Origin: Okeania sp. SIO1I7
GTDB lineage: Bacteria; Cyanobacteriota; Cyanobacteriia; Cyanobacteriales; Microcoleaceae
Reading direction: 5' to 3'
Assembly: GCA_010672585.1 (NCBI GenBank)
Contig: JAAHGF010000044.1
Location: 1 to 40,729, forward strand
Length of the DNA stretch: 40,729 bases
Shown here: positions 25,125 to 35,204 of the stretch, piece after piece
How positions within the stretch are numbered: position 1 is the stretch's first letter
How the letters are laid out: the number at the start of each line of letters is the position of its first letter
Program-made: the position numbers and the translations under genes
The notes under the pieces: model-generated
What the model was told of the DNA's origin: nothing
The model's input: only the letters and a program-made list of their open reading frames with translations
Database searches by the model: none

Positions 25125-25487
25125 GTGTTTATTCTTAGTGGTTACGAATATTTTCTAGGCTTCCTACTAATTAGTAGCCTAGTTCCAGTTATTGCCTTAA
25201 CTGCATCTAAACTACTGCGGCCTAAAACTCGTGGCCCAGAGCGACGAACTACTTATGAATCGGGTGTAGAACCAATTGGTGGAGCTTGGATACAATTCAA
25301 TATCCGTTATTATATGTTCGCTCTCGTCTTCGTCATCTTTGATGTAGAAACAGTATTTTTGTATCCTTGGGCAGTGGCCTTTCATCAATTGGGACTTCTA
25401 GCATTTATAGAAGCTCTAATTTTCATCACAATCTTAGTTGTTGCTTTAGTCTACGCATGGCGTAAAGGAGCTTTGGAATGGTCTTAA
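25125..25487 (+). CDS. ndhC: NDH-1 subunit NdhC (NAD(P)H-quinone oxidoreductase subunit 3)
   Basis: 120 residues with three transmembrane helices (about 8-28, 62-82 and 90-111) and the conserved [24 protein letters not shown] loop between helices 1 and 2, and the [15 protein letters not shown] motif. It is the Nuo A-like subunit at the quinone-site junction of the cyanobacterial NDH-1 complexes, in the thylakoid membrane, for cyclic electron flow, respiration and CO2 uptake. The GTG start at 25125 follows a leader frame by two bases. Its last ten bases overlap the ndhK start. Confidence 0.97.
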   Translation: MFILSGYEYFLGFLLISSLVPVIALTASKLLRPKTRGPERRTTYESGVEPIGGAWIQFNIRYYMFALVFVIFDVETVFLYPWAVAFHQLGLLAFIEALIFITILVVALVYAWRKGALEWS

Positions 25488-26200
25488 GTCCTAATCAAAA
25501 TCAAAAAATTATCAATCCTATTGAGCAATCTCCCCAGGTTACTCAAGAACTATCAGAGAACGTTGTGTTAACTACAGTTGATGACCTTTACAACTGGGCA
25601 CGACTTTCTAGCTTGTGGCCTCTACTGTATGGTACAGCCTGCTGCTTCATTGAATTTGCAGCTCTAATCGGCTCTAGATTTGACTTTGACCGCTTTGGCT
25701 TAGTGCCAAGGTCTAGTCCAAGACAAGCAGACCTGTTGATTACTGCAGGTACAATCACCATGAAGTATGCCCCAGTTTTGGTGCGTCTTTATGAGCAGAT
25801 GCCAGAACCTAAGTATGTAATTGCTATGGGAGCCTGTACAATTACTGGTGGAATGTTCAGCATGGACTCACCTACCGCAGTCCGTGGAGTAGATAAATTA
25901 ATCCCGGTAGATGTTTATATTCCTGGTTGTCCACCACGTCCAGAAGCAATTATTGATGCGGTGATCAAGCTGAGAAAAAAAGTTGCCAATGAATCTTTGC
26001 AAGAACGTGCTCAACTACAGCAGGTACATCGCTACCACACTGTTAAACACAATATGAAAGTGGTTGAACCAATTCTGAATGGTAATTATCTCAAGACATC
26101 AGACCGTGAAACACCACCAAAAGAATTAACAGAAGCAATAGGTATGCCAATACCACCAGCACTGCAAACTGCACAAAAAGAGGAGGTAAATCGTGGCTGA
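25478..26200 (+). CDS. ndhK: NDH-1 subunit NdhK (iron-sulfur, PSST/NuoB-like)
   Basis: 240 residues. The 4Fe-4S (N2) ligands are in [14 protein letters not shown] (two adjacent Cys), [10 protein letters not shown] and [12 protein letters not shown]; all four cysteines are visible. N2 is the last cluster before plastoquinone in the hydrophilic arm of NDH-1. The C-terminal ~60 residues are a variable extension. It starts at ATG 25478, ten bases inside ndhC, and ends eight bases inside ndhJ, so the three genes are tightly coupled. Residues 1-35 (polar) precede the conserved core at about 40. Confidence 0.97.
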   Translation: MVLSPNQNQKIINPIEQSPQVTQELSENVVLTTVDDLYNWARLSSLWPLLYGTACCFIEFAALIGSRFDFDRFGLVPRSSPRQADLLITAGTITMKYAPVLVRLYEQMPEPKYVIAMGACTITGGMFSMDSPTAVRGVDKLIPVDVYIPGCPPRPEAIIDAVIKLRKKVANESLQERAQLQQVHRYHTVKHNMKVVEPILNGNYLKTSDRETPPKELTEAIGMPIPPALQTAQKEEVNRG

Positions 26201-26696
26201 GTCAGAAGCTCCAATAGTTGAAGCAGGTAAAGCTTCAAAATGGCTGACAGAAAATGGCTTTGAGCATGAGTTTCTAGAACCCGATCATCTGGGAGTAGAA
26301 ATGATCAAAGTTGACAGAGAATTTTTAATTCCCTTAGCTACAGCTTTATATGCTTATGGGTTTAACTATTTACAATGTCAATGTGCTTATGATGCAGGTC
26401 CTGGACAAGACTTGGTAAGTGTTTATCACTTAGTTAAGGTCAAGGACGATGTAGACCAACCAGAAGAATTACGTTTAAAGGTATTTGTGCCCAGAGACGA
26501 TCCTAGACTTCCTTCAGTTTATTGGATCTGGAAATCGGCTGATTTTCAAGAGCGGGAATCTTATGATATGTATGGCCTTATCTATGAAGGACATCCTAAT
26601 CTCAAACGCATTTTGATGTCTGAAGATTGGGTAGGTTGGCCATTGCGTAAAGATTATATTTCTCCAGAATTCTATGAATTACAAGATGCCTACTAA
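26193..26696 (+). CDS. ndhJ: NDH-1 subunit NdhJ (30-kDa/NuoC-like)
   Basis: 167 residues, with the NuoC signature [62 protein letters not shown] and GWPLRKDY. It lies in the hydrophilic connecting module of NDH-1. GTG start at 26193, with an AGGAGGT ribosome site six bases upstream inside ndhK; the overlap is eight bases. The order ndhC-ndhK-ndhJ is standard for cyanobacteria and plastids. A terminator-like stem follows. Confidence 0.97.
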   Translation: MAESEAPIVEAGKASKWLTENGFEHEFLEPDHLGVEMIKVDREFLIPLATALYAYGFNYLQCQCAYDAGPGQDLVSVYHLVKVKDDVDQPEELRLKVFVPRDDPRLPSVYWIWKSADFQERESYDMYGLIYEGHPNLKRILMSEDWVGWPLRKDYISPEFYELQDAY

Positions 26697-26740
26697 ATTT
26701 TAGGTTGAAACTTTGAGCGGACTCTTTGGGTCACAAGCTT

Positions 26741-26764
26741 CCCCCTTTCTAGGGGGACTTTTTT
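26741..26764 (+). terminator. Terminator of ndhCKJ
   Basis: CCCCCT (26741-26746) pairs with AGGGGG (26751-26756), followed by a run of T (26759-26764), 45 bases after the ndhJ stop. Confidence 0.8.
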
Positions 26765-27068
26765 GCTATGGTGAAAGTGGTTGAAATACCCAACCTAAGT
26801 TGGTAGCGATCGTACGCTCATTAATCATTAACTTGAAACTGGTACTAATAATAATTAGGGTTTGCGTATGGAAAGTCTTTTTGCTCTTTGTAGGGAGTAG
26901 GGAGTAGGCAGTAGTTAAGAGGTAGAATAAATGGGAATTACAGATTCAGTGGCCAAAACATTAGTAAGAGTGATTTTTCGGCATTAATAATTAATAGTTA
27001 ATTATTACCTCTCCTTGAAAAGAAGAGGATTGACGCGGTAGGGAAATTTTTTTCTTGTTTCCAAAAGG

Positions 27069-27205
27069 GGCAGGGCTAATTTATTGTCGTCAGAGAATAT
27101 TTATATGGGTATGAAATACATTTAATTGTGCAAATATCTAAGAATCTCCTCATCTCCCCATCTCCCTATCAATTTTTCTAAGCGTGATAATAAATTGACC
27201 CTGCC
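27069..27205. mobile_element. MITE, second copy (inverted relative to 20972-21125)
   Basis: Ends GGCAGGGCTAATTTATT (27069) and AATAAATTGACCCTGCC (to 27205) are inverted. Interior AAATACATTTAATTGTGCAA is the reverse complement of bases at 21069-21089. The G/C-rich tandem array is short here (CTCCTCATCTCCCCATCTCCC). The 9-bp flanks CCAAAAGGG and CTTAAAAGG are similar but not identical. Confidence 0.75.
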
Positions 27206-27294
27206 TTAAAAGGCTATCTATTACCGAATAATTAATAATTAATAATTAATAATTAAATAATTTGCGCCTTGAAGACGACCCTTTTAAGGGGAAA

Positions 27295-27471
27295 AAAAGC
27301 GGTCGTTAGCGCAGCTTCCCGAAGGGTGGGATGGCGAGGTCCCCTCGCCATATCCAATCGACCAAGACAGCGGTCGTTTGCGACAGCGGAACGGAGTTCT
27401 CTCTTCGCAGCTTTCCCGTTGGGTGGGATGGCTCCGAAACCTGCGCTGTCCGACCATCGACCAAGAAAAGA
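27295..27471. repeat. Two tandem copies of a palindromic GCGGTCGTT element
   Basis: Copy 1 (27299-27367) and copy 2 (27370-27471) each run AGCGGTCGTT...CAGCTT(T)CCCG, GGGTGGGATGGC and end with ATCGACCAAG. A third copy lies on the other strand at 37445-37517. Confidence 0.75.
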
Positions 27472-28035
27472 CAATATTCCTTATATTCAATTCCGTAACG
27501 GTTAAAACCCGAGGTAATTATCCATTATCCATTACCCATTATCCATTAATGAACCACATCTTTGCTTAACATAAAGCTTGACAAAATAGACGAGTTATGC
27601 GTAAGTCTTGGTTCAGGTTTTTCGGGAGAAAAAAATGTATAGAAAAATACTTTTTTTTGACAACTTCAGTAGTTTTACTTAGCTACTATGATTTTTTCTC
27701 CTTTCTCCCCTGCTCCCTGCTCCCCTTCCCCTCCTGGGAGGGGGAGGGGCGAGGGGTGGGTCCCACAAGGGTTTCAAGACCTATGGGTAAGGGATAGCTT
27801 AAAAGGGGAGGCTTTAGACCACAATTTCTCGGTAAAATCCAAACTGGAAGCAAAACAAAAAGCTTTGTTTGTGTTTTTTTGTCTAAATGATACATCTAGT
27901 CGCGGGAGGGCATTCCGAGACTTAAAGTGGACATGGATTTTATCAAAATAATTGGGTCGCGCAACCCTGCCGGGAAATGGCGAAATGTTTTTGGAGGGGG
28001 GATCAAATCCCCTAATTCCACTCCTGGGAGGGGTT

Positions 28036-28170
28036 ATATCATGTCCGGTTAAACAGTGATAAATAAATAATGACGGAGGAGACAGGAGACAGGAGGAAAG
28101 AGGGAAGGAAGAAGAAGAACTGGAGGAGAAGGAGAAAGTTTTTTTATAACTAATTATTCGGACATGATAT
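28036..28170. mobile_element. MITE of the ATATCATGTCCGG family, copy B
   Basis: 135 bp bounded by ATATCATGTCCGG (28036-28048) and CGGACATGATAT (28159-28170). The interior (AACAGTGATAAATAAATA, a GGAAGAAG purine track, AAAGTTTTTTTAT-ACTAATTAT) matches copy C at 37073-37271. Confidence 0.85.
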
Positions 28171-28196
28171 TAGGGGCGAGGGGTGGGTCAACCCCT

Positions 28197-28240
28197 GACT
28201 TATGACTTATGACTTCTGACTTATGACTTCTGACTTATGA
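28197..28240. repeat. GACTTATGACTTCT tandem repeat
   Basis: Six alternating units of TGACTTA / TGACTTC directly after MITE copy B. Confidence 0.8.
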
Positions 28241-28771
28241 TAAAGCGGTGTGCGTAGAACTGTTAACCCCATTCAGTAACCATCCCTAAAAATGTGACGT
28301 GCTGAGTAATAACCATTTTTATAGGAAGGTAAGGATGTCAACTAAGCAATATTAGTAATAATACCCTGTAGGCAATCAGTAAAAAAACATTAATTCAAGT
28401 CAATTTCTATCTATTTTCTTAAGGTTTCAGGAAATAGGAGAAAATTTCTCTGGAATTGGAACTTGTCATATATTAATAACGTCCCGACACCATAGCACCC
28501 CCCTCCTTATAGGTGGGTGTTTCATATTACTAGATATTAAATAATTAAATTTTGTTTATGGCCTCAAGAATAAACTGTTCTAGTCTATTTTCTAATCTAA
28601 TTGTCACATTCTTGTCAACCTGATATAATCCTCAGCGTCTACGCTTTAGCTTTTTTAGCTTTACTCGTTATTGGGTTATAAGCATCATATTGATTTAAGG
28701 TATATCTGTATTATTGGTGTAGTGGTTTTTAGCCATTATTTAAATACAAATCGCTATCAAAAAATCTTGAA

Positions 28772-29013
28772 AGAGGACTCCCGGTATAATCGCGAGATTT
28801 AGCGGTGAGATGAATTTCAAAGTTATAAATTAATTGAGCGGTAGCGAATCAATAGTAGAGGGTTAATAGCGGTGGGGCACACCGTTCAAAAAAAAGCTTG
28901 TGGAGACGGTCTGGCGGGGGTACAGCTCAACTTGTTTGATTTGTTATCTAGTTAAGAGTTTGTGAAGCAAGAACCCCTCGTTATAATCAAGCGATTTAAC
29001 GATGGGAGTGTCA
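28772..29013 (+). promoter_or_regulatory. Leader of the giant repeat gene with two copies of the TATAATC motif
   Basis: ACTCCCGGTATAATCGCGAG (28778-28797), then ATTTAGCGGTGAGA; and CCCTCGTTATAATCAAGCGA (28975-28994), then TTTAACGATGGGAGTGTCAA. Each carries a TATAAT box (28785-28790 and 28982-28987). The second is 59 bases from the GTG start and closely matches the ndhC promoter region. Confidence 0.5.
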
Positions 29014-29045
29014 ATAGCATAAATTTACGGTGGAGGAGTTAGAAC

Positions 29046-32000
29046 GTGAGCAGTAATGAAGATATAAAAGATATAAGACAAAGCTCCCAACTTGGCGGGA
29101 GCGCAAATATAGTAGGTGTCACATTTAATGACATAGATGGGGATGGTATTTTTGATACATCAGAATCAGTAATAGGTAATGTTACAGTCTATCTAGACCA
29201 GAATAATAACGGTATTCTAGATCCCAATGAATTATCTAACATTAGTCGTCCAGATGGTGTCTACAACTTCTTGGGATTAGTAGATGGTGAATATTTTGTC
29301 AGACAGGTTCCACCCAGTGGCACTGTTTCAACTACACCACTGCCAGTACCAGTGAGCATAGTTAATGGGACTATGGTCACACAGAGCGCAATAGACCTTG
29401 GCAGTGGCATAGGTGTCCCAACACCAGTTCCCACTCCAGAGCCTACTCCAGTTCCCACTCCAATTCCCACTCCAGTGACAGGACCAGGTAGAGGTAATAT
29501 TAGTGGTGTATTATTTGAAGACTTAAATATTAATGGTGTCCGTGACTCTGGGGAACCAGGAATTTCTAACAGCCAAGTCTTCCTTGATGCCAACCGAAAT
29601 GGCATTTTAGAGGAGGGGGAAGCTAGTACTTTTACAGATGAATTTGGTTTTTATTCATATGTAGAGGTATTCCCTGGCCAATACAACATTGATGTGATCA
29701 GGGAACCAGACGAAGCAAGAACAACCCCTAATTCAGTAGTTATAATTACTGGTTTTGAAGAAACACCACCAGATATAGCTCTAGATATTGGTATAGTTAC
29801 TCCTAGCGGGACTGGTAATGTTGAAGGAGCTAAATATCTCGATCTTAATGCTAATGGTATTTTAGATCCTGACGAGCCTGGAATACCAAACTTTACTATC
29901 TATGCAGACCTCAATAGTAATCACATTCTAGATGTGGGTGAACCATTTGATATCACTGATACTAATGGTGTTTACTTCTTACCTAATCTTCCAGCAACTC
30001 GCCTGACTATTCGGGAAGCAGAGCAACAAGTGGGATTTAATCTGACAACTGATTCTCGGACTGTTGATGTACCTGATGGGGGAACTTTATTAGGTGTTAA
30101 CTTTGGTAATGCTGAAAGAAATGTAATCGCTGGTGTCAATTTTGTAGATAATAATAGCAATGGTGCCATCGATCCAGGAGATGTAGGTTTATCAAACTCT
30201 ACTGTATATCTAGACCTTAATGAAAATGGTATCTTTGACCCTGAAGAACCATTCAGAATTACTAACAGTGAAGGTGAGTATAGCTTTAATACTTTACCAC
30301 CAGATACTTATGTTGTCAGAGTAGTACCGCAACCAGGATTTATTCAAACAACTCCAGACCCAGTGATTATTGTCACCAGTGGGGACGATGTTAATTTTGT
30401 TAATATTGGTAGTGCTCCTGCCACCCCTTTACTTCAGGGTGACTTAATTGGCAATAAGTTCAACGATTTTAATTCAAATGGAGTTTTGGACCCAGGAGAA
30501 CCAGGTTTAGCTAACTTCACCCTCTATTTAGACCAAAACGGCAACAATATACTAGATCCTACAGAACCAGCCGCAATATCAAATGTTGCTGGTGATTTTA
30601 GCTTTACTAATCCTCCTGTAGGAACTTACTTTCTGCGAGAAATTCCCCAACCAGGTTTTGTGCAAACTACTCCAGATCAAGAAATTACTCTGAATGCACC
30701 TATTAATGTTCTGCAAGGTGATGCTCCCATTGTCTTGAATGTTGGTAATGCTGTAATTGTAGATCCAGTTTCAGTTCCAGAACCAGTTCTAGAACCAGTT
30801 CCAGAACCAGTTCTAGAACCAGTTCCAGAACCAGTTCCAGAAACAGTTCCAGAACCAGCACCAGAGGGAACTACTGATGCTGGGACTGCCACAGCAGAAG
30901 GAACTACTGATACTGATACTGCCACAACAGAAGGAACCACTGATACTGATACTGCCACAGCAGAAGGAACTACTACTGATATTGATATTCCTACTGATAC
31001 TGGCGTAACTGATAATCCTACAACAGAAGCTAGCAGATCTGCTGCTCAAGTTACAGTAACAGGCAGAATCGCTGGTACTAAATTTAGTGACAATAATGGC
31101 AACAATATAGTAGATCCAGATGAACCTGGTCTTGGTGGATTCACTATTTACCTAGATACCAATAATAACCAAGTTCTAGATCCTGATGAACCTACATCTG
31201 TTACAAATGTAGATGGTAGTTATAGCTTTGAAGGTTTACCACCGAATACTTATGTAGTCAGGGAAGTTCAACAACCAGGCTTTACCCAAATTACTCCCGA
31301 TCCAGTAATTACCATAGTTGGGGGTGACAATATTGACTTCGTGAATATTGGCAACCAACCTGATGTACCAATAGTTCCCCCTCCTCCTACCCCAGTCCCT
31401 CCTCCAGTTCTTCCCCCAATTGTAAATACTGATAGCACGGGTACAATTACTGGTGTTAAATTTGACGATCGCAATGGTGATGGTTTAGCAGGCCCAGATG
31501 AACCAAGACTTATAGGTGTCGAAATCTTTGTAGACCTCAATAATAATGGTTTAGCAGAAGCTAATGAACCATTTACTCTTACAGATGCTCATGGGGAATA
31601 TCGGTTTACATTGCCACCAGGTAACTACAGAGTACGAGAAACACCACCTGCTGGTTTTGTTAACACTACTCCTACTCCTTTTGTTCCTGTTGTTCCAGGT
31701 CAGACTGTCGTTTATAACTTCGGTGATAGTAGTATCTTTGACCCCAACACCAGCATTAGTGGTGTAATCTTCACTGATAGCGATAACAGTGGTTTTCAAG
31801 AGTCTGGGGAAGCAGGTATTCCAACTGCTCAAGTTTTCCTAGATATAGACGGCGACGGAAACCTGGATAGCAACGAAGACCTCAACCTTAACGGTACACT
31901 GGATGATGGCGAAGATGTAGACGGTGACGGTAACCTGGATATAAGTGAACCTGAAACTTTCACCGATCCTGATGGTCGTTATTTCTTTAATGGTTTAACA

Positions 32001-33887
32001 CCAGGGAATTACACAGTTGATGTTGTTCAGCAAGAAAACTTATTCCTAACTAGCAGTAACCCCATTATTAGTGTTACTGTTGGTCAGGTACCACCAGATC
32101 CCAATATTTCACCCACTCCAATTAATCTTCCCCTCGGTCAGAGTCTAAATGATGTTGACGTTGGTGTTAACGTCACAGCACCAGGAGGAGATACTGTTAG
32201 TGGAATTGTATTTGCTGACAACAACGGTAACGGACTATTTGAACCTCTGAAAGGGGAAGTAGGTTTGCCTGGAGTTGAGGTATTCCTAGATGTACACCGA
32301 GATGGACAGATACAAGGATTTGAACCAAATCAAATTAGTGGTCCTGGTGGTACTTATGGTTTAGATGTGTCTGATGTAGATTCAGGCTCGTATCCGCTTC
32401 TACAAATCATTCGCACTGGCTTTACCCAGACTACTGCCCATGTAGAGGTAGGTGTGGGAGGTGACAGTGTTGTCTACAACTTTGGTAACCAAGCTCAAAC
32501 CTTAATTACTGGAACTGTTTTTGAAGACTTTAACAGTAATGGTATCCAAGACTTTAACGATACTAACGGTAATGGCATCCTTGACCCAGACGAATTTGTA
32601 GAAAGGGGTGTTCCTGGTTTCCGTATCTATGTCGATCTCAATGAAAATGGCATTCTTGATAATGACGATATTGAGCCTAATACCTTCACAAACACAGACG
32701 GAGAATATGCAATTGTTGGTTTGTTACCAGGTACTTACACACTACGTCTGATTCCAGATCCGGAAAACTTTACTTCTACTACTCTAACAGACCTCACAAT
32801 TACTGTTGATGAGTTTGACAACTCCAATCTGGAAATTGACTTTGGGCAGTCTCCGATAATTCCTCCCCCTGGTCTTGCAAATATTTCAGGTATTGCATTC
32901 ATAGATGAAAACGGAGATGGTTTTGCAGATCCAGGCGAACCTCCACTACCTGATGCTGTTGTCTATGTAGATGCCAACGATAATGGGGAACGAGATGATG
33001 GGGAACGATTTGCACTTACCGATCAATTTGGTCTCTATGATATTCCCAATGTGTCTCCAGGCACTTTTGTAATTCGTCAGGAACCACGGCCAGGTTTTAC
33101 CGACTCTACTACTCCAGAACCAGTGATAATCACTTTGATAGAAGGGGATAACGCTGACTTTGTTAACTTTGCTAACGATCCAACAGGACTACCAAAAGCT
33201 GTCCTTCCTGTTGTTAGTATTGGTGGTATTGTTTTCAATGATATCAACGGTGATGGTCTGTTAGATCCAGGAGAGAATGGTATTCCTGGTACTACAGTAT
33301 TCCTCGACCGCAATGATAACTCAATTCTAGACAATGAGGAACGTACTGCGATTACTGATTCACTCGGAGTATACGACTTTGATGAGTTACCTCCTGGTAC
33401 ATATACAGTGCTTCAAGTTCCGCCACCAGGTCTATTCCAGACTACCCAAGACCCAACTCTAACTCTGTTTGCAGGGGATGATGCTAATTTTGTCAACATT
33501 GGCAACAGTGCTAACCCACCTGTTATACCACCTCTACCTCCACCTTCTGGTGGTGCTGGTAGCATTAGTGGGATAACTTTTGAAGACCTCAATGGTAATG
33601 GTTTCATAGATGCTGGCGAACCTGGTATTGGTGGTGTTGTTATTTACTTCGATCAAAACAACAACTCTGTTCGAGATGCTGATGAAATATTCGTTGCTAC
33701 TGATGTCAACGGTAATTACGGTTTCTCAAACTTAGCAGATGCTAGTTATACAGTTCGCCAAGACCTAAACCCAGAGCAGGCCGCAATCTTTACTCAAACT
33801 GTTCCTGGTCCTAATGAACCAGTATTTATCAGCACTTTTGGTGGTGCTAATGTACCTGGTGTTAACATTGGCAATATTCGTCTATAA
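29046..33887 (+). CDS. Giant SdrD B-like repeat protein (13 repeats)
   Basis: 1613 residues, 13 SdrD B-type repeats of about 95-110 residues. Consensus: I-GV-F-D-NGNG--D--EPGI-GV-VYLD-N-NG--D--EP---T---G-Y-F--LPPGTY-VRE---PGF-QTTP. Each has two DxNxNGxxDxxE loops that should bind Ca2+, as in staphylococcal Sdr adhesins. Linkers are proline-rich: residues 126-146 (PTPVPTPEPT type) and 577-650 (VPEPVLEP units, then TTDTDTAT units). No N-terminal signal peptide (starts MSSNEDIKDIRQSS), no sortase motif and no membrane anchor are visible, so export, if any, would use another route. Start GTG 29046 with GGAGGAG 11 bases upstream. Likely a surface or matrix structural protein; function unproven. 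Confidence 0.9.
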   Translation: MSSNEDIKDIRQSSQLGGSANIVGVTFNDIDGDGIFDTSESVIGNVTVYLDQNNNGILDPNELSNISRPDGVYNFLGLVDGEYFVRQVPPSGTVSTTPLPVPVSIVNGTMVTQSAIDLGSGIGVPTPVPTPEPTPVPTPIPTPVTGPGRGNISGVLFEDLNINGVRDSGEPGISNSQVFLDANRNGILEEGEASTFTDEFGFYSYVEVFPGQYNIDVIREPDEARTTPNSVVIITGFEETPPDIALDIGIVTPSGTGNVEGAKYLDLNANGILDPDEPGIPNFTIYADLNSNHILDVGEPFDITDTNGVYFLPNLPATRLTIREAEQQVGFNLTTDSRTVDVPDGGTLLGVNFGNAERNVIAGVNFVDNNSNGAIDPGDVGLSNSTVYLDLNENGIFDPEEPFRITNSEGEYSFNTLPPDTYVVRVVPQPGFIQTTPDPVIIVTSGDDVNFVNIGSAPATPLLQGDLIGNKFNDFNSNGVLDPGEPGLANFTLYLDQNGNNILDPTEPAAISNVAGDFSFTNPPVGTYFLREIPQPGFVQTTPDQEITLNAPINVLQGDAPIVLNVGNAVIVDPVSVPEPVLEPVPEPVLEPVPEPVPETVPEPAPEGTTDAGTATAEGTTDTDTATTEGTTDTDTATAEGTTTDIDIPTDTGVTDNPTTEASRSAAQVTVTGRIAGTKFSDNNGNNIVDPDEPGLGGFTIYLDTNNNQVLDPDEPTSVTNVDGSYSFEGLPPNTYVVREVQQPGFTQITPDPVITIVGGDNIDFVNIGNQPDVPIVPPPPTPVPPPVLPPIVNTDSTGTITGVKFDDRNGDGLAGPDEPRLIGVEIFVDLNNNGLAEANEPFTLTDAHGEYRFTLPPGNYRVRETPPAGFVNTTPTPFVPVVPGQTVVYNFGDSSIFDPNTSISGVIFTDSDNSGFQESGEAGIPTAQVFLDIDGDGNLDSNEDLNLNGTLDDGEDVDGDGNLDISEPETFTDPDGRYFFNGLTPGNYTVDVVQQENLFLTSSNPIISVTVGQVPPDPNISPTPINLPLGQSLNDVDVGVNVTAPGGDTVSGIVFADNNGNGLFEPLKGEVGLPGVEVFLDVHRDGQIQGFEPNQISGPGGTYGLDVSDVDSGSYPLLQIIRTGFTQTTAHVEVGVGGDSVVYNFGNQAQTLITGTVFEDFNSNGIQDFNDTNGNGILDPDEFVERGVPGFRIYVDLNENGILDNDDIEPNTFTNTDGEYAIVGLLPGTYTLRLIPDPENFTSTTLTDLTITVDEFDNSNLEIDFGQSPIIPPPGLANISGIAFIDENGDGFADPGEPPLPDAVVYVDANDNGERDDGERFALTDQFGLYDIPNVSPGTFVIRQEPRPGFTDSTTPEPVIITLIEGDNADFVNFANDPTGLPKAVLPVVSIGGIVFNDINGDGLLDPGENGIPGTTVFLDRNDNSILDNEERTAITDSLGVYDFDELPPGTYTVLQVPPPGLFQTTQDPTLTLFAGDDANFVNIGNSANPPVIPPLPPPSGGAGSISGITFEDLNGNGFIDAGEPGIGGVVIYFDQNNNSVRDADEIFVATDVNGNYGFSNLADASYTVRQDLNPEQAAIFTQTVPGPNEPVFISTFGGANVPGVNIGNIRL
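30765..30985 (+). repeat. In-gene minisatellites encoding the linker
   Basis: CCAGTTCTAGAA / CCAGTTCCAGAA 12-bp units (30765-30865), followed by imperfect 36-bp units around GAAGGAACTACTGATACTGA (30895-30980). They are prone to copy-number change and encode the flexible linker between repeats 5 and 6. Confidence 0.85.
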
Positions 33888-33967
33888 ATATCCAGATAAA
33901 TCTAGATATTGAGATAGCAACAAAGCTCAGGGTGGAAACTGAGATAGAACTATAAAATTAAATTTTT

Positions 33968-34009
33968 AGCGTAGTCAATCATTCTTGGGAATTTGACTAC
34001 GCTTTTTTG
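33968..34009 (+). terminator. Terminator of the giant repeat gene
   Basis: AGCGTAGTCAA (33968-33978) pairs perfectly with TTGACTACGCT (33993-34003), followed by TTTTTT. The 11-bp stem lies 81 bases after the stop codon. Confidence 0.92.
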
Positions 34010-34293
34010 ATGTCTCCAGGGGTTAAAACACCCTGGATTCTAAGCAGATGTGATAGGTGCGGGCGCTATTGCCACGCAACGCACTGCTTACGATATTTTT
34101 TGGTTAGACAATCTAACTTATATCGTTGTGGGAGCATCAAAACTCCTCTACCAACCTTGGCTAAGTCAATACTTAGCTGTGTTGCTACTTTTTTGATAAT
34201 ATTGGCTGCACCATTACAGTCAGCATTGATAACTTGACCTTTTGCTGAACGATATAAGCCACGATTTACACGCTTTCCTGATGCTTTCCACCT

Positions 34294-34317
34294 TTTCCTA
34301 CGGAATGCTACGCAAAC
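34294..34317. repeat. Mini-repeat inserted in frame inside tnpB
   Basis: TTCCTACGGAATGCTACGCA plus AAC, a partial palindrome, matches 16561-16583 at 21 of 23 positions. It encodes eight extra residues that break the conserved GEKP-GWKASG stretch. Confidence 0.75.
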
Positions 34318-35166
34318 GGGTTTTTCACCAAATGTCGGTAGAAAATCATCATCTAAAAAACTAGCTTTACTCGTATAGCTTTCCTCAGTCTCAACAAACT
34401 TAATCCCATACTGCTCAGATAATTCAGCTATCCTGGTTTTTAACTTGGCTGTTGGTATTTGAACAAACTGTTGGTTATTTTTCTTGCCAATGTTAATACT
34501 ATCTTTTTGGCGTTGATTCCACCCAAAAACTACTACGCCTACTTGATGCTCAATGCACCAGTTGATAACAAACCTAGCTGCTTTGTTCACATTATCCCGC
34601 ATCTGACGGTTACGCTTTTCACTAATAGCTGCTAAGTTATCGTCCCAGTACTCAGCAGACTTACCTGATTTGATTTGGGCTAGTTGCTTGTTGTACCATT
34701 GATTTTGAGATTTTACCTTTTTGCCATCAACTATAAAAGCCTTACCTACATTGCTCACGCAGGTTAACCAATTGCTCAAGCCAGGGTCAATACCCAAAAC
34801 GTTTTCTGCTATAGGATTGCCTGTTTCTGGTGTGGATTGCTCATAAGCAAACTCTAGATAGAAACAATTATTTCTAGGGACGAACCTATACTCTTTAATC
34901 TGATTAAAATCTAAGTTATTAGGCATTGGTAATAAGAAATGGTCAATACCAAACCATACCTTGACTTGCTTACCTAGAGGGAACTTAAGCATACCATCAA
35001 CCAACTTCACCCAACGCGCCGGGTAACTAACAACAGTTAAACCATCTTTTTTACGGTATTTTGGTGGCTTTGGTCTCTGTGTCAGTTCACCTGATTTAAA
35101 CATCTTGGCAAGTCTTGCATAAGAGTTGAAGGACTCAATTACAGAGTGCAGTGTTTGTTGGGCACA

Positions 35167-35204
35167 AGCTGTTCGCGCTAGCGTTGCGGAGCAAACGCAT
35201 AGCT
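35167..35204. repeat. Mini-repeat that frameshifts tnpB
   Basis: A 30-bp core (35171-35200; GTTCGCGCTAGCG...GCAAACGCAT) is flanked by AGCT on both sides, as if a 4-bp target had been duplicated. The total gain of 34 bp explains the shift between the two tnpB parts. Confidence 0.75.

Larger units (their letters stand above)
26765..29030. other. 2.3-kb gene-free repeat field between ndhJ and the giant repeat protein
   Basis: I see no supported gene. It holds AT tandem repeats (27228-27257), a MITE (27069-27205), paired copies of a palindromic element (27295-27471), a CCCCTCCTGGGAGGG hairpin (near 27728-27748), an ATATCATGTCCGG MITE (28036-28170), a GACTTATGACTTCT tandem array (28197-28240), and a CACCCCCCTCC...GGTGGGTG stem near 28498-28521. 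All open frames of 60-87 codons between 27253 and 27951 lie on both strands of these repeats. Confidence 0.6.

Noticed and set aside
27253-27951. Seven open frames of 63-87 codons on both strands
   Set aside because: They overlap each other on repeat copies (27295-27471) and the CCCCTCC hairpin repeat; no family, no ribosome sites.
28490-28530. Riboswitch or small RNA around the CACCCCCC...GGTGGGTG stem
   Set aside because: Only one imperfect stem is seen, with no conserved core of a known class; more likely a palindromic repeat.
30677-31049. Repeated GSGTGSGTGS-like frames
   Set aside because: Antisense of the linker minisatellite.
29261-33607. Minus-strand frames opposite the giant repeat gene
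   Set aside because: Produced by the codon bias of the repeated Asp/Gly-rich sequence; they have no independent support.
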